NCBI RefSeq assembly: GCF_052115865.1
Contig: NZ_JBQKME010000003.1
Coordinates: 151,489 to 215,488 of the forward strand
Length of the DNA: 64,000 nucleotides
From: Fundicoccus_A sp052115865
Lineage (GTDB): Bacteria > Bacillota > Bacilli > Lactobacillales > Aerococcaceae
Direction of reading: 5' to 3'
Below the pieces are notes generated by a model. It worked only from the letters and a program-made list of their open reading frames with translations, was not told the DNA's origin and did not search any database. Of the stretch, positions 35,327-43,989 are shown one piece after another (position 1 is the stretch's first letter; each line of letters begins with the position of its first letter). A program made the translations under genes and the position numbers.

Positions 35327-36195
35327 TGTTATCGATTGAATCGATGTTTGGATTAGGCCAACCAGATACTGAACTAAATAACATTATTTTACTTCCAATT
35401 TCACAACTTGAACCATACCCTAATCAGCCTTTTAAAATGTATTCCAAAGAAAAATTAGAAGAACTTTCGGAAGATATTAAACAAAACGGTCTTTTAAATC
35501 CATTAATTGTAAGAACAATTGAAGGTAGAAAGTATCAGGTACTTTCTGGGCATAATCGCTTAAATGCTATGAAGTTAAATGGTGAAGTAAATGTTCCAGC
35601 AATTATTAAAGATTGCACAGACAATGAAGCCAAATTGATTTTAGTTCAATCAAACTTACTTCAAAGACAAGAATTATCCAATCGAGAAAAAGCAGAAGCC
35701 TTTAAAATGAGAAATGAAGCATTGAAATCACAAGGAAAACGTAAGGAAAACAAACTACACGCTTTAGAAGAAATAGCAAAAACAGAAAAAGAATCAAGCA
35801 GAACTATTGCTCGCTATATCAAGACAACAAAGCTAGTTCCTGAACTTATGGATCAATTTGATGAAGGAGAACTCTCATTACCAACTGCTGAATTGATTGC
35901 AGGGCTATCAAGTAGCAATCAGAATAATTTAGTAGAAATAATAGCAAGTGAAAACGTCAAACTTACCACTAATCAAGCAAAATCATTAAATGAATTAGAA
36001 AAGAATAATAATGAAATAACTAAATCAGATATCTTGACTATTTTAACAAAAGTACCTCCAAAAAAATTAACAGAAATAAGTAAAGTAAAAAATGCGTTAG
36101 TTAATAAGGATATTACGCTAGATGATGATGTCATTGAGGATTTTCTCGAAATTCTAAATGACTTAAAGTACTTAAAAAATCCAGTCATAGAATAA
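35326..36195 (+). CDS. parB: ParB-family partition protein
   Basis: 289 residues from ATG 35326 (run of G nine bases upstream; an in-frame GTG three bases earlier is possible). ParB/Spo0J N-terminal domain: LEPYPNQPFKMYSKEKLEELSEDIKQNGLLNPLIVR, SGHNRLNAMK and SNLLQRQELSNREKAEAFKMR; then a helix-turn-helix (SSRTIARYIKTTKLVPEL). It binds parS-type sites and works with ParA. The 27-bp dyads in the element are candidate sites. Confidence 0.92.
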   Translation: MLSIESMFGLGQPDTELNNIILLPISQLEPYPNQPFKMYSKEKLEELSEDIKQNGLLNPLIVRTIEGRKYQVLSGHNRLNAMKLNGEVNVPAIIKDCTDNEAKLILVQSNLLQRQELSNREKAEAFKMRNEALKSQGKRKENKLHALEEIAKTEKESSRTIARYIKTTKLVPELMDQFDEGELSLPTAELIAGLSSSNQNNLVEIIASENVKLTTNQAKSLNELEKNNNEITKSDILTILTKVPPKKLTEISKVKNALVNKDITLDDDVIEDFLEILNDLKYLKNPVIE

Positions 36196-36206
36196 GTGGT
36201 GAAGAT

Positions 36207-36398
36207 ATGAAACAGAGATCTTATATTTCAACTTTTTTATGTAAGGAGTGCGGTTGCAAAATGGAACTGCCGAGAACATTCACACGAAGGCGAGAAATAT
36301 TTCACATCAAGACAATGTACTGCTACAACTGTAAAAAAGAAATGGACTTTATCGAAGCAGAAGAATTCAAAGATGAAACTCATAGAAAATTTTGGTGA
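36207..36398 (+). CDS. Small zinc-ribbon protein A
   Basis: 63 residues. CKECGCK ... CYNCKK forms a two-knuckle zinc ribbon, followed by an acidic tail. Homologous to the 66-residue protein at 36813 (shared C-xx-C-G-C-K, REIF/KEIF, C-xx-C). It lies 11 bases after parB. Function unknown; small ribbons like this often serve as adaptors in element regulation. Confidence 0.7.
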   Translation: MKQRSYISTFLCKECGCKMELPRTFTRRREIFHIKTMYCYNCKKEMDFIEAEEFKDETHRKFW

Positions 36399-36445
36399 AA
36401 TCTTTTAAAAAATTTAACTATCAAACTATGACTAAATCAAACCTC

Positions 36446-36472
36446 AACTTCTTGCCACGCTGGCAAGAAGTT
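36446..36472. repeat. 27-bp dyad element, copy 2
   Basis: AACTTCTTGCCA - CGC - TGGCAAGAAGTT, perfect arms, 24 bases before the next gene start. Confidence 0.9.
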
Positions 36473-36496
36473 TTTAAACGAAAGGAAGTGGAAGCA

Positions 36497-36799
36497 ATGT
36501 TTCAATTTATAGTGTTCATACTTAAAATAACTATAGACGTTGTATTATATGGTATTTACATACTGTTGGTGCTTATTACTCCTTTAACGAACCTGTTAGC
36601 TTTATTTTCAAGAGTAATCGGAACGTTGTTTCTTCTTTTTATTTTATTGTTAGGATTTGATTCTTCATTTCCAACAGCTGATAAGTTTTTGTTCATTCTA
36701 GGTACTCTATTAATACTAGCTTCTGGATACTTACTTCCACTCATTAAGGAGTCCATAGGAATCTATTTTGAGCGCAATCAAACAAAGAGAGAGAATTAA
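36497..36799 (+). CDS. Small multi-spanning membrane protein
   Basis: 100 residues from ATG 36497 (AAAGGAAGTGG upstream); longer in-frame reading would translate the dyad and is rejected. Three hydrophobic helices (about 5-27, 34-53, 60-82) and a charged tail ending NQTKREN. Unknown; sits in the partition/replication cluster. Confidence 0.65.
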   Translation: MFQFIVFILKITIDVVLYGIYILLVLITPLTNLLALFSRVIGTLFLLFILLLGFDSSFPTADKFLFILGTLLILASGYLLPLIKESIGIYFERNQTKREN

Positions 36800-36812
36800 G
36801 AGGATTAAATCA

Positions 36813-37013
36813 ATGTACATTATAAAAAGAAAGACGTATCCAGCAGAACTACTATGCCGAATTTGCGGTTGCAAAAGGATAATCCCACGAAGAAACAGTG
36901 AAAAAAAAGAAATATTTCAAGAAATAACAGTTTATTGTATGGAATGTAAAGAAGATACAATCCATCTTGAAGCTCCTTTTCATAAAAATAGGGAGCACTT
37001 TTATCTTTACTAA
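36813..37013 (+). CDS. Small zinc-ribbon protein B
   Basis: 66 residues from ATG 36813. CRICGCK ... CMECKE zinc ribbon with a basic N-terminus and aromatic tail. Paralogue of the protein at 36207, separated from it only by the membrane protein, so the pair arose by tandem duplication. Function unknown. Confidence 0.68.
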   Translation: MYIIKRKTYPAELLCRICGCKRIIPRRNSEKKEIFQEITVYCMECKEDTIHLEAPFHKNREHFYLY

Positions 37014-37034
37014 ATGATATTTTGGAGGAATAAA

Positions 37035-37163
37035 ATGCGAGGAATAAAATGTCAAAAAAAAATTCCACAAATAGAACTCATTAACGTATTTAATGACGGT
37101 ATCGAGCAGTGTCTTATAGTAGATTTTATTAAGTTAACAGTAGGTGAAAATCATGTTCATTAA
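37035..37163 (+). CDS. Candidate 42-residue protein
   Basis: ATG at 37035 behind TTGGAGGAA. The peptide (IELINVFNDGIEQCLIVDFIKLTVGE in part) looks like a folded strand/helix unit and overlaps the next gene by 11 bases, typical of this tightly packed operon. No relative recognised. Confidence 0.45.
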   Translation: MRGIKCQKKIPQIELINVFNDGIEQCLIVDFIKLTVGENHVH

Positions 37164-37392
37164 ACAATATCTCATATACAAAATAATAATGTATATGTTA
37201 AGAATCATTAGTTTTATGATTTTTACGTTAATTTTATTATTTATTATTGGTTGGGGAATGTCATCCTACCAGCCTGAACAGGCAAATAATATTTCTGCTT
37301 TTATTTTAGAATTAATACCAGATTTTGTATTTGAACTAGCAGAAAAATTTTACTTTACGGTGATGAACTTTGTGTTTGAATTATTTAGTTAA
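37153..37392 (+). CDS. Small membrane protein
   Basis: 79 residues from ATG 37153 (TAGGTG upstream; GTG 37144 also in frame). One strong helix (about 14-36), then an amphipathic C-terminal helix rich in Phe. Unknown. Sits directly before the replication gene. Confidence 0.6.
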   Translation: MFIKQYLIYKIIMYMLRIISFMIFTLILLFIIGWGMSSYQPEQANNISAFILELIPDFVFELAEKFYFTVMNFVFELFS

Positions 37393-37406
37393 TAGGGAGT
37401 GATGTC

Positions 37407-38363
37407 ATGAGCGATACCATAAAACGATATAGTAAGCATAAAGGTTACGAAAGTTTACCCAGAGAATTACTGCAAAATACAGATTTGTCTTTAGAATCGA
37501 TTGGCTTAATCGCTAATATTTCTAGTTATCCTGATACATGGATACTAAGAAAGACAGAATTGCAGAAGCGATTCCCGAAAAATAAACGTACTGTTATAGA
37601 CCGTATTTGGGATGAGTTAGTAGAAAATAATTATATTATACAATTTAGGAAGCGGACAGGTAAGTCTTATGAATACCGTTACTTTTACAACGTTGAACCA
37701 TTTAAATTAGATGAAATTCAAGAGTTATTATGGCAAAATTTTGATGAAAATTTTGTTTTATATCACAAATCCATGAAACAAAAAAACTTTAACAACTTAG
37801 AATTAACGGATTATATTTTCGCAGATAATAAAGATACGCTGGACTGTCGGTTTTGGACTGTCGAAAATCAACAGTCCAAAAAACATGATTATAGCGACGT
37901 TTCTTCAAATGTTGATTTTGGACAGTCCAAAATGGACAGTCGAAAATCAACACTTAGTAAATTAACTAATAAAGAGATTTACTATAAAGACAAAGATGAA
38001 GAAGAAGATATATTTATTAATAACAAAGAAAAAAATAAATCTTTAATTTTATTACCTACAATGACAAAAGAATTAAAAGAGATTGAAAAACTATTAAAAA
38101 AAAATTTAGTCTTGAAACCTGATAGAGAAAAAATATTACTTGAACTTGAAAACCACTATGAGTTGCAAAATTTAAAGTTAATCGAAGAACAACTAAAATG
38201 GTGTGAGCAAAAAGAACGGATAAGTAGTATTGGAGATTATCCAAAATACTTCATAAAAGGATTAAAAATGAGATATTCTCGCGAAGGTAAACCTATCGAT
38301 TCAAGATACGATCATATTGAAATTCCGATTATTGATTTTTTTAATCGCAATTCCGATAACTAG
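37407..38363 (+). CDS. Plasmid-type replication initiator with embedded repeats
   Basis: 318 residues with AGGGAGTG upstream. N-terminal winged helix (ESLPRELLQNTDLSLESIGL, then RTVIDRIWDELVENNYIIQFRKRTGKSYEYRYFYN) like replication initiators of large Gram-positive plasmids; variable linker (about 145-200); C-terminal DnaD-like helical part (KNLVLKPDREKILLELENHYELQNLKLIEEQL, ending YFIKGLKMRYS). The linker DNA carries the repeats at 37841-37952, as in RepA_N-type plasmids whose origin lies within the initiator gene. Strongly suggests an autonomously replicating stage. Confidence 0.72.
   Translation: MSDTIKRYSKHKGYESLPRELLQNTDLSLESIGLIANISSYPDTWILRKTELQKRFPKNKRTVIDRIWDELVENNYIIQFRKRTGKSYEYRYFYNVEPFKLDEIQELLWQNFDENFVLYHKSMKQKNFNNLELTDYIFADNKDTLDCRFWTVENQQSKKHDYSDVSSNVDFGQSKMDSRKSTLSKLTNKEIYYKDKDEEEDIFINNKEKNKSLILLPTMTKELKEIEKLLKKNLVLKPDREKILLELENHYELQNLKLIEEQLKWCEQKERISSIGDYPKYFIKGLKMRYSREGKPIDSRYDHIEIPIIDFFNRNSDN
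37841..37952. repeat. Iteron-like repeats, candidate replication origin
   Basis: The core GGACTGTC/GGACAGTC occurs at 37841, 37855, 37920 and 37934, plus once inverted at 37872. Inverted pair TTTTGGACTGT (37851-37861) / ACAGTCCAAAA (37871-37881); 17-bp palindrome at 37916-37932; exact 14-bp direct repeat GTCGAAAATCAACA at 37860 and 37939. All fall in the low-complexity linker of the initiator gene. Confidence 0.75.
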
Positions 38364-38416
38364 TCCATGTTTCATAAAATTAAGATATTAAACTAGAAAA
38401 GAGTGGTGACTATAAA

Positions 38417-39001
38417 ATGAAAAAAATAACACTAGGAATTATGTTGTTAAGTACAATTTTTATATTTCAAAGTAGTAAAACTGTTTCTGCTGAAAGTATA
38501 ATGCTTCAAACAACAGATACTATTCATATTACAAACGAAACGCAGCAAGCAAAAGTAACAGCATTCTTTAATAGCCTTTTCGCTAATGAAGAAACAAATA
38601 AGAGTGTAGAAACAACAAAAGAAGAAAATAATGTTTCACAAGGAGTGAGTAGTTCTAAGAATAGTGATGGAGAAACTTATACAGAAGTATCTTCATCAAA
38701 TCAGAATAATAACCACGTAACAACACCTCAACCAAAACCAGAACCAGAATCTAAACTCGAATCTAAACCCGAACCAGAACCAGAAAGCATACCAGATCCA
38801 GAGCCTATTCCGCAACCAGAGGTAATTTATCCAAACGCTCCAACTTCAATACCTGTTGGATACTTTGCTTCCATGGACGAAGGCCTGTCTTGGGGAGCAT
38901 ATAACTTTCCAGAAGGGGCTACCAATTATCAAGTTTACACTGCTGGTTTTCTACAAAATGGCACACCCTATTACGGTGTAGATTATTATTATGGAAATTA
39001 A
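38417..39001 (+). CDS. Secreted Pro/Glu-linker protein with a C-terminal NYQV/GTPYYGV domain
   Basis: 194 residues with GAGTGGTG upstream. Signal peptide 1-25 (ends SAE), a Ser/Asn/Thr region, a Pro-Glu repeat linker (about 105-145), then a 50-residue domain (VGYFASMDEGLSWGAYNF, then TNYQVYTAGF, NGTPYYGVDYYYGN). The same domain occurs once in the protein at 45229. No anchor motif. It may act at the cell surface during mating; function unknown. Confidence 0.7.
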   Translation: MKKITLGIMLLSTIFIFQSSKTVSAESIMLQTTDTIHITNETQQAKVTAFFNSLFANEETNKSVETTKEENNVSQGVSSSKNSDGETYTEVSSSNQNNNHVTTPQPKPEPESKLESKPEPEPESIPDPEPIPQPEVIYPNAPTSIPVGYFASMDEGLSWGAYNFPEGATNYQVYTAGFLQNGTPYYGVDYYYGN

Positions 39002-39007
39002 CAAATT

Positions 39008-39034
39008 AAACGACTTTTTATAAGTCGTTTTTGT
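39008..39034 (+). terminator. Terminator before the adhesin gene
   Basis: AAACGACTT (39008-39016) with AAGTCGTTT (39022-39030), 5-base loop, short T tract. Confidence 0.7.
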
Positions 39035-39050
39035 ATTTAGGAGGTTAAAA

Positions 39051-39089
39051 ATGGAGTTAAACATTACATATTTAGTAATACCACCATAG
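39051..39089 (+). CDS. Candidate 12-codon leader ORF before the adhesin
   Basis: ATG at 39051 behind a perfect AGGAGG; encodes MELNITYLVIPP and stops one base before an in-frame TTG start of the adhesin. It could couple translation or act as a leader; too short to be sure. Confidence 0.3.
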   Translation: MELNITYLVIPP

Positions 39090-39138
39090 TTTGAAATGGA
39101 AAAAAGCGTTGCTAATTAAACAAGGAAAGGATAAAAGA

Positions 39139-42100
39139 ATGAAAAAATACAATAAAATAAAAAAATCATTAGTTCTGACACTTTTAAGTTCAGGACTATT
39201 TTTTATGCCTAATTCTGTTAATGCTGTAACAAACGACGAAATAGGTGAATCAATCATTGAAACTGAATTGATTGAAAATGTAGAATCACCACCAGAAGTT
39301 GCTGATTTAGAAGTGATTATCGATGAAGATGTTAGTATAACCGAGGAACATCCATTAGTTGATGAAACCGAAGAGTTAAGGCTAAAAGATGAGGCTGAAC
39401 TAGCTGAAACCGAACGATTAGCCGAAGAAGCGAAAAAAGCAGAGGAAGAAAAATTAGCTGAGGAACAGCGAATCTCCGAAGAAAAGAGAGTAGCAGAGGA
39501 AGCTGAAAAAATTGAAGCCGAACGTTTGGCTGAGGAACAACGGTTAGCAGAGGAAGCGAGAAAGGCAGAGGAAATAAGATTAGCGGAAGAAGAAAGACTT
39601 GCAGAAGAAGCAAGGTTAGCAGAGGAAGCTAATAAAATTGCTAAAGAAGAACAAGATAAAAAAGATAAAGAAATATTAGAAAAATATTCTGAACAATTTA
39701 ACATATCCTTAGACAACTTAAAACTTGTAAGAAGTTCTGACGGAAAATATGCCGAAGTTATGAGCAGCACCACCAGTAATGGCATTTTAACCAATGTTTC
39801 CGGCACAAAAATAGGAACTGTATATTACGGTAGAGAACAATTAACAAATTATTGGGATGATTTATATGTTTTATCTATCAATGGTGATGTCGTATTTTGT
39901 ATTGAACCGATGACTTCTTGGATTGGTGGTACATACTACGAAGGTACTGAATTTCCGGACGAAACCGTCATACTTGATAACTTAGCCCCGTTCTATCCTT
40001 CTGATGCCGGTGGAAAAGTTGAAATCGATAAAACAAGTAGACTGAAAATCGAACAAATAGTTGAATTTGGATATAAACAACAACTATCGAATCAAAACTA
40101 TGCTTTTACTCAACTTTATATTTGGGAAGTATTAGGAGTAAATCTAAATACAGGACAAGGTTATTTAGCAGAAAATTATAATACCTATTCGACTTGGAAG
40201 TCTCAAGTTGATACAAAAATCGCAAATCATAAATCTACTCCTTCTTGGAACAACGGTAACGTATCTCTAAAAAAAGGAGAGTCTATTACTTTAAACGATA
40301 CATACAATGTATTTGATAAATTAATTATACCAGCCACTTGGAATGGATTCAGTTTTGAAAAAATCAATGCTAATGAATTGAAAGTAACAGCAAGTGAAAA
40401 TGCAGTTGGTGGTATCTATAATTTCTTACCAGATTTATCAAAATTACCTGATGCTGTATCTTTGATTTACACGAGTCCAGGACAGCAAACATTTAGTAGT
40501 TTAAACTTTTTAGATCCGATAAGAGCTCTATTAAACTTCAATATATTGCCTAGTAATGGAGAGCTTGAATTAGTTAAAAAAGGTGAAGATGGTAGTTTAT
40601 TAGCCGAAGCAGAATTTGAAATTCTTGATTCAACAGGTAAAGTTGTTGCAACTCAAAAAACAAATTCAAAAGGTGTTTTACTGGTTGAGGATTTAGCCGA
40701 AGGAACTTACACTATTCGTGAGAAAACAGCACCTAAAGGCTATATTATTTCTTCCGAAACCGTTCAAGCAATTATTAAAGACGGTCAAAAATCAATTGTT
40801 GAATTTATCAATGCTTTAGCACAAGGACGTTTAGAGATTGTTAAAGAAGATCACGAAACAAATGTACGCTTAGAAGGTGCTATATTTGATGTTGTAGATT
40901 CATTAGGAAATGTTGTTGATACTGTAACGACTGATAAAAACGGTACAGCGTTTACAAAATTGTTGGCACTGGGTCATTATAAATTAATTGAAAAAACAGC
41001 ACCTAAAGGCTATCAATTAGATTCAACTCCTGTTGATTTCGAATTAGCCTATCAAGATCAAAATACTACAATTGTTAATTTGGTACTTACGTTATTGAAT
41101 GCTGACTTACCACCTTCTATTGGAACCTCAGCAACAAATAACGAAGATGGTAGTAAGGTTCTAGACGCTTTAGAAGAGGTTGTCATTAAGGATTCAGTAT
41201 CTTATACAGATTTAATCGTAGGCAAATGGTATGAAATAGTAGGACATTTAAGAGATAAAGCCACAGGAAATAAATTGTTGGTAGATGATAAAGAAGTTAC
41301 ATCAAGTATTAAATTTCAAGCTGAAAAAACATCAGGTGTGATTGATTTGTTATTTAAACTCAATGCTTCTGCCTTACAAGGTAAAGAAGTAGTCGTTTTT
41401 GAAGATTTATTCAGAAACGGAGTACTAGTTGCAAGCCACGCGGATATTAACGACAAAGGACAAACCGTTAAATTCACTAACCCTAAACTGGGGACAACAG
41501 CAACAAATAACGAAGATGGTAATAAGGTTCTAGACGCTTTAGAAGAGGTTGTTATTAAGGATTCAGTATCTTATACAGATTTAATCGTAGGCAAATGGTA
41601 TGAAATAGTAGGACATTTAAGAGATAAAGCCACAGTAAATAAATTGTTGGTAGATGGTAAAGAAGTCACATCAAGTATTAAATTTCAAGCTGAAAAAACA
41701 TCAGGTGTGATTGATTTGTTATTTAAACTCAATGCTTCTGCCTTACAAGGTAAAGAAGTAATAGTATTTGAAGACTTATACAGAGAAGGTTCTCTATTGA
41801 CGAGCCATGCCGATATTAACGACAAAGGACAAACTGTACGATTCACTAAACCAAAACTTCAAACAGAAGCTAAGTATGAAGATGGATTAAAGGAAACTAA
41901 TCCATTAGAAAAAGTAACAATCATTGATACTGTGTCATACCAAGATTTAATCATTGGCAAGAAATATACAGTAGAAGGTATCTTAATGGATAAAGCTACT
42001 AACAAACCTTTATTAGTAGATGGAAAAGAAATTCGTTCTACTCTTACTTTCACTGCTAAACAAGTGAACGGATCAATAGAAATTACGTTTGATATTCCAG

Positions 42101-43452
42101 CGCATTTATTGCGTGGAAAAGAAATCGTAGTATTTGAAGATTTAATTAGAGAAGGTCAAGAATTAGCCTTCCACAGAGATATCGAAGATGAAAAACAAAC
42201 TGTCATCGTTAACGATCCTAAAATTGGAACAACAGCAACCTCTAAAGATGGCGGTAAACTAGTTGATCCATTAAAAGAAGTCACATTAGTTGATAAAGTA
42301 ACATATAACAACTTAGTTGTAGGAAAGAAATATGTCATCAATGGTGTTTTAATGGAGAAATCCACTGGTTTAGAACTATTAATCAACGGAAAAAACATAA
42401 CAAGTACATTAGAGTTTATCGCTGAAACAGCAAGTGGTTTCGTAAACTTAGAATTTGTGTTTAATGCGTCAGCTTTAAAAGGCAAAGAAATCGTTGTTTT
42501 TGAATCATTAGTAAATGAAGAATTAGAAATTGCGACTCATAAAGATATTAACGATCAAGGACAAACAGTTAGAGTAACAAAACTATTATTACAGACAGAA
42601 GCAAAATATGATGATGGATTAAAGGAAACTGACCCTAATCAGGTTGCGACGGTCATCGATACTGTGTCATACCAAGATTTAATTATTGGCAAGAAATATA
42701 CAGTGGAAGGTATCTTAATGGATAAAGCTACTAACAAACCTTTATTAGTAGATGGAAAAGAAATTCGTTCTACTCTTACTTTCACTGCTACGCAAGCTAA
42801 CGGAACAGTAGAAATCAAGTTTGATATACCTGCATATTTATTACGCGGAAAAGAAATCGTAGTATTTGAAGATTTAATTAGAGAAGGTCAAGAATTAGCC
42901 TTCCACAGAGATATCGAAGATGAAAAACAAACAGTCATTGTAAATAACCCTAGAATTGAAACAGACGCTACGGTTAATGGTGAGAAAATCATTATTGGTA
43001 GTGGTGCGTTTACAATCGAAGACTTAATTAAATATTTCGATTTAATCCCTGGCAAAAAGTACACAATAAATGGTTGGTTAGTTGATAAAGCAACTGGAGA
43101 ACCTATTTATGTTGATGGAGAACAATTAATAGTTTCACTTGAGCTTGTACCAGAAACAAAAGATGGCGAAGTAATTATGACATTTAACTTACCAAATGGC
43201 GAAGTCTTCTGGGATACATCATTAGTCGTTTTCCAAGAATTGATAAGTGAAAAAGGCGATATTATTGTAGAACATCAAGATATCGACAATGAAAGACAAA
43301 CCGTAACAATTTCTTCACCACCAGTCACTCCTAGCGGACCACAATTACCGAATACTGGTGAGAAAAATTCAATTATTGGTTTGTCAACTGCAATAGTGTT
43401 ATTAACAATCGGATTGTCTTTAGTCTTAAAGAAACAGAAAGAAGAAGAATAA
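39139..43452 (+). CDS. LPxTG adhesin with thioester, SpaA and VaFE repeat domains
   Basis: 1437 residues from ATG 39139 (AAGGAAAGG upstream; TTG 39091 would add 16 residues). Signal peptide 1-29; Ala/Glu/Lys/Arg-rich helical coiled coil about 77-174; TQXA thioester domain with Cys254 (VVFCIEPM) and Gln325 (FTQLYIWEV), which in this family form a thioester that bonds host or partner surfaces; two SpaA domains (about 474-559, 564-651); six VaFE repeats (from about 662, roughly 122 residues each; family members form internal ester or isopeptide bonds); LPNTG at 1403, membrane helix and KKQKEEE tail for sortase. Likely an aggregation or attachment protein of the conjugative element. Neighbouring repeats are nearly identical in DNA, so unequal exchange is likely. 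Confidence 0.9.
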   Translation: MKKYNKIKKSLVLTLLSSGLFFMPNSVNAVTNDEIGESIIETELIENVESPPEVADLEVIIDEDVSITEEHPLVDETEELRLKDEAELAETERLAEEAKKAEEEKLAEEQRISEEKRVAEEAEKIEAERLAEEQRLAEEARKAEEIRLAEEERLAEEARLAEEANKIAKEEQDKKDKEILEKYSEQFNISLDNLKLVRSSDGKYAEVMSSTTSNGILTNVSGTKIGTVYYGREQLTNYWDDLYVLSINGDVVFCIEPMTSWIGGTYYEGTEFPDETVILDNLAPFYPSDAGGKVEIDKTSRLKIEQIVEFGYKQQLSNQNYAFTQLYIWEVLGVNLNTGQGYLAENYNTYSTWKSQVDTKIANHKSTPSWNNGNVSLKKGESITLNDTYNVFDKLIIPATWNGFSFEKINANELKVTASENAVGGIYNFLPDLSKLPDAVSLIYTSPGQQTFSSLNFLDPIRALLNFNILPSNGELELVKKGEDGSLLAEAEFEILDSTGKVVATQKTNSKGVLLVEDLAEGTYTIREKTAPKGYIISSETVQAIIKDGQKSIVEFINALAQGRLEIVKEDHETNVRLEGAIFDVVDSLGNVVDTVTTDKNGTAFTKLLALGHYKLIEKTAPKGYQLDSTPVDFELAYQDQNTTIVNLVLTLLNADLPPSIGTSATNNEDGSKVLDALEEVVIKDSVSYTDLIVGKWYEIVGHLRDKATGNKLLVDDKEVTSSIKFQAEKTSGVIDLLFKLNASALQGKEVVVFEDLFRNGVLVASHADINDKGQTVKFTNPKLGTTATNNEDGNKVLDALEEVVIKDSVSYTDLIVGKWYEIVGHLRDKATVNKLLVDGKEVTSSIKFQAEKTSGVIDLLFKLNASALQGKEVIVFEDLYREGSLLTSHADINDKGQTVRFTKPKLQTEAKYEDGLKETNPLEKVTIIDTVSYQDLIIGKKYTVEGILMDKATNKPLLVDGKEIRSTLTFTAKQVNGSIEITFDIPAHLLRGKEIVVFEDLIREGQELAFHRDIEDEKQTVIVNDPKIGTTATSKDGGKLVDPLKEVTLVDKVTYNNLVVGKKYVINGVLMEKSTGLELLINGKNITSTLEFIAETASGFVNLEFVFNASALKGKEIVVFESLVNEELEIATHKDINDQGQTVRVTKLLLQTEAKYDDGLKETDPNQVATVIDTVSYQDLIIGKKYTVEGILMDKATNKPLLVDGKEIRSTLTFTATQANGTVEIKFDIPAYLLRGKEIVVFEDLIREGQELAFHRDIEDEKQTVIVNNPRIETDATVNGEKIIIGSGAFTIEDLIKYFDLIPGKKYTINGWLVDKATGEPIYVDGEQLIVSLELVPETKDGEVIMTFNLPNGEVFWDTSLVVFQELISEKGDIIVEHQDIDNERQTVTISSPPVTPSGPQLPNTGEKNSIIGLSTAIVLLTIGLSLVLKKQKEEE
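41128..42960. repeat. Near-identical repeat units within the adhesin gene
   Basis: Unit A at about 41128 and 41497 (offset 369 bases) is almost identical in DNA, including the GCAACAAATAACGAAGATGG start. Unit B at about 41864 and 42596 (offset 732 bases, two units) shares long identical blocks such as GATAAAGCTACTAACAAACC. Indicates recent duplication. Confidence 0.85.
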
Positions 43453-43466
43453 AAAAACTCAAAATA

Positions 43467-43493
43467 GACTTCTTGCCAGCGTGGCAAGAAGTC
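43467..43493. repeat. 27-bp dyad element, copy 3
   Basis: GACTTCTTGCCA - GCG - TGGCAAGAAGTC. Both outer bases are changed together relative to other copies (A-T pair to G-C), so pairing is conserved. Confidence 0.9.
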
Positions 43494-43506
43494 AAAGGAG
43501 GTACAA

Positions 43507-43686
43507 ATGGCAGATTTAATAATTTCAGTTTCAAAAACTGATATGAAACAAATGGAGAAAAATGCGAATACAATTCTAGAGTTAAAAGGACTGAATCCAG
43601 AAGAATACTGGTATCAAATTCATTTGCAAATAGTATCTGAAAACTTTGGGTTACTTATTCAAGATACGAACAAAGAGAAGGAGTGA
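43507..43686 (+). CDS. 59-residue protein of the transfer operon
   Basis: ATG 43507 with AAAGGAGG upstream, directly after dyad copy 3; stop 43684-43686. Soluble, mixed helix/strand (MADLIISVSKTDMKQMEKN, later NPEEYWYQIHLQIVSENFG). No known relative, but a good start and tight spacing support it. Confidence 0.55.
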   Translation: MADLIISVSKTDMKQMEKNANTILELKGLNPEEYWYQIHLQIVSENFGLLIQDTNKEKE

Positions 43687-43696
43687 CAAATTACAT

Positions 43697-43975
43697 ATGA
43701 ACTTTTTAAAAATTGTTCCGGTTATAGGACAAAGTAGTATTAATAGTATTATTGATGGGTTTACTTCAAGTGCAACATCTACATTTGTTGCGATTGCATC
43801 TGGTGTAGCTGTCATGATGTTTGCAGGACTAGGAGTTTGGTTCATGGTTGCTGGGCAAGAAGATACCTCAAAAATCAAGAAATGGTTTATTCGTGTAGTA
43901 TGTGGGTACATTATTGTAATAACAGCTGCTAGTATAGTTGGTTATATTACTAGTCAAGCAGGGGGTTGGGGATAG
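43697..43975 (+). CDS. Small two-helix membrane protein, VirB2/TrbC-like pilin candidate
   Basis: 92 residues from ATG 43697. Two hydrophobic helices (about 28-52 and 63-83) joined by a short charged loop (QEDTSKIKKW), the layout of TrbC/VirB2-type subunits in conjugation systems, where it is often called a pilin. Assignment rests on layout and context. Confidence 0.6.
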   Translation: MNFLKIVPVIGQSSINSIIDGFTSSATSTFVAIASGVAVMMFAGLGVWFMVAGQEDTSKIKKWFIRVVCGYIIVITAASIVGYITSQAGGWG

Positions 43976-43989
43976 GAAGGTGAGAATTA

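Noticed and set aside
39072..39806. Long Ser-rich ORF on the minus strand opposite the adhesin coiled coil
   Set aside because: It is the mirror of Glu/Ala-rich codons (GAA, GCA); such antisense ORFs also appear opposite other acidic proteins here and lack ribosome sites.
41128..42960. Regular repeats considered as a CRISPR array
   Set aside because: They are 366-369-base in-frame protein repeats (VaFE domains), not short repeats with unique spacers. No cas genes are present.
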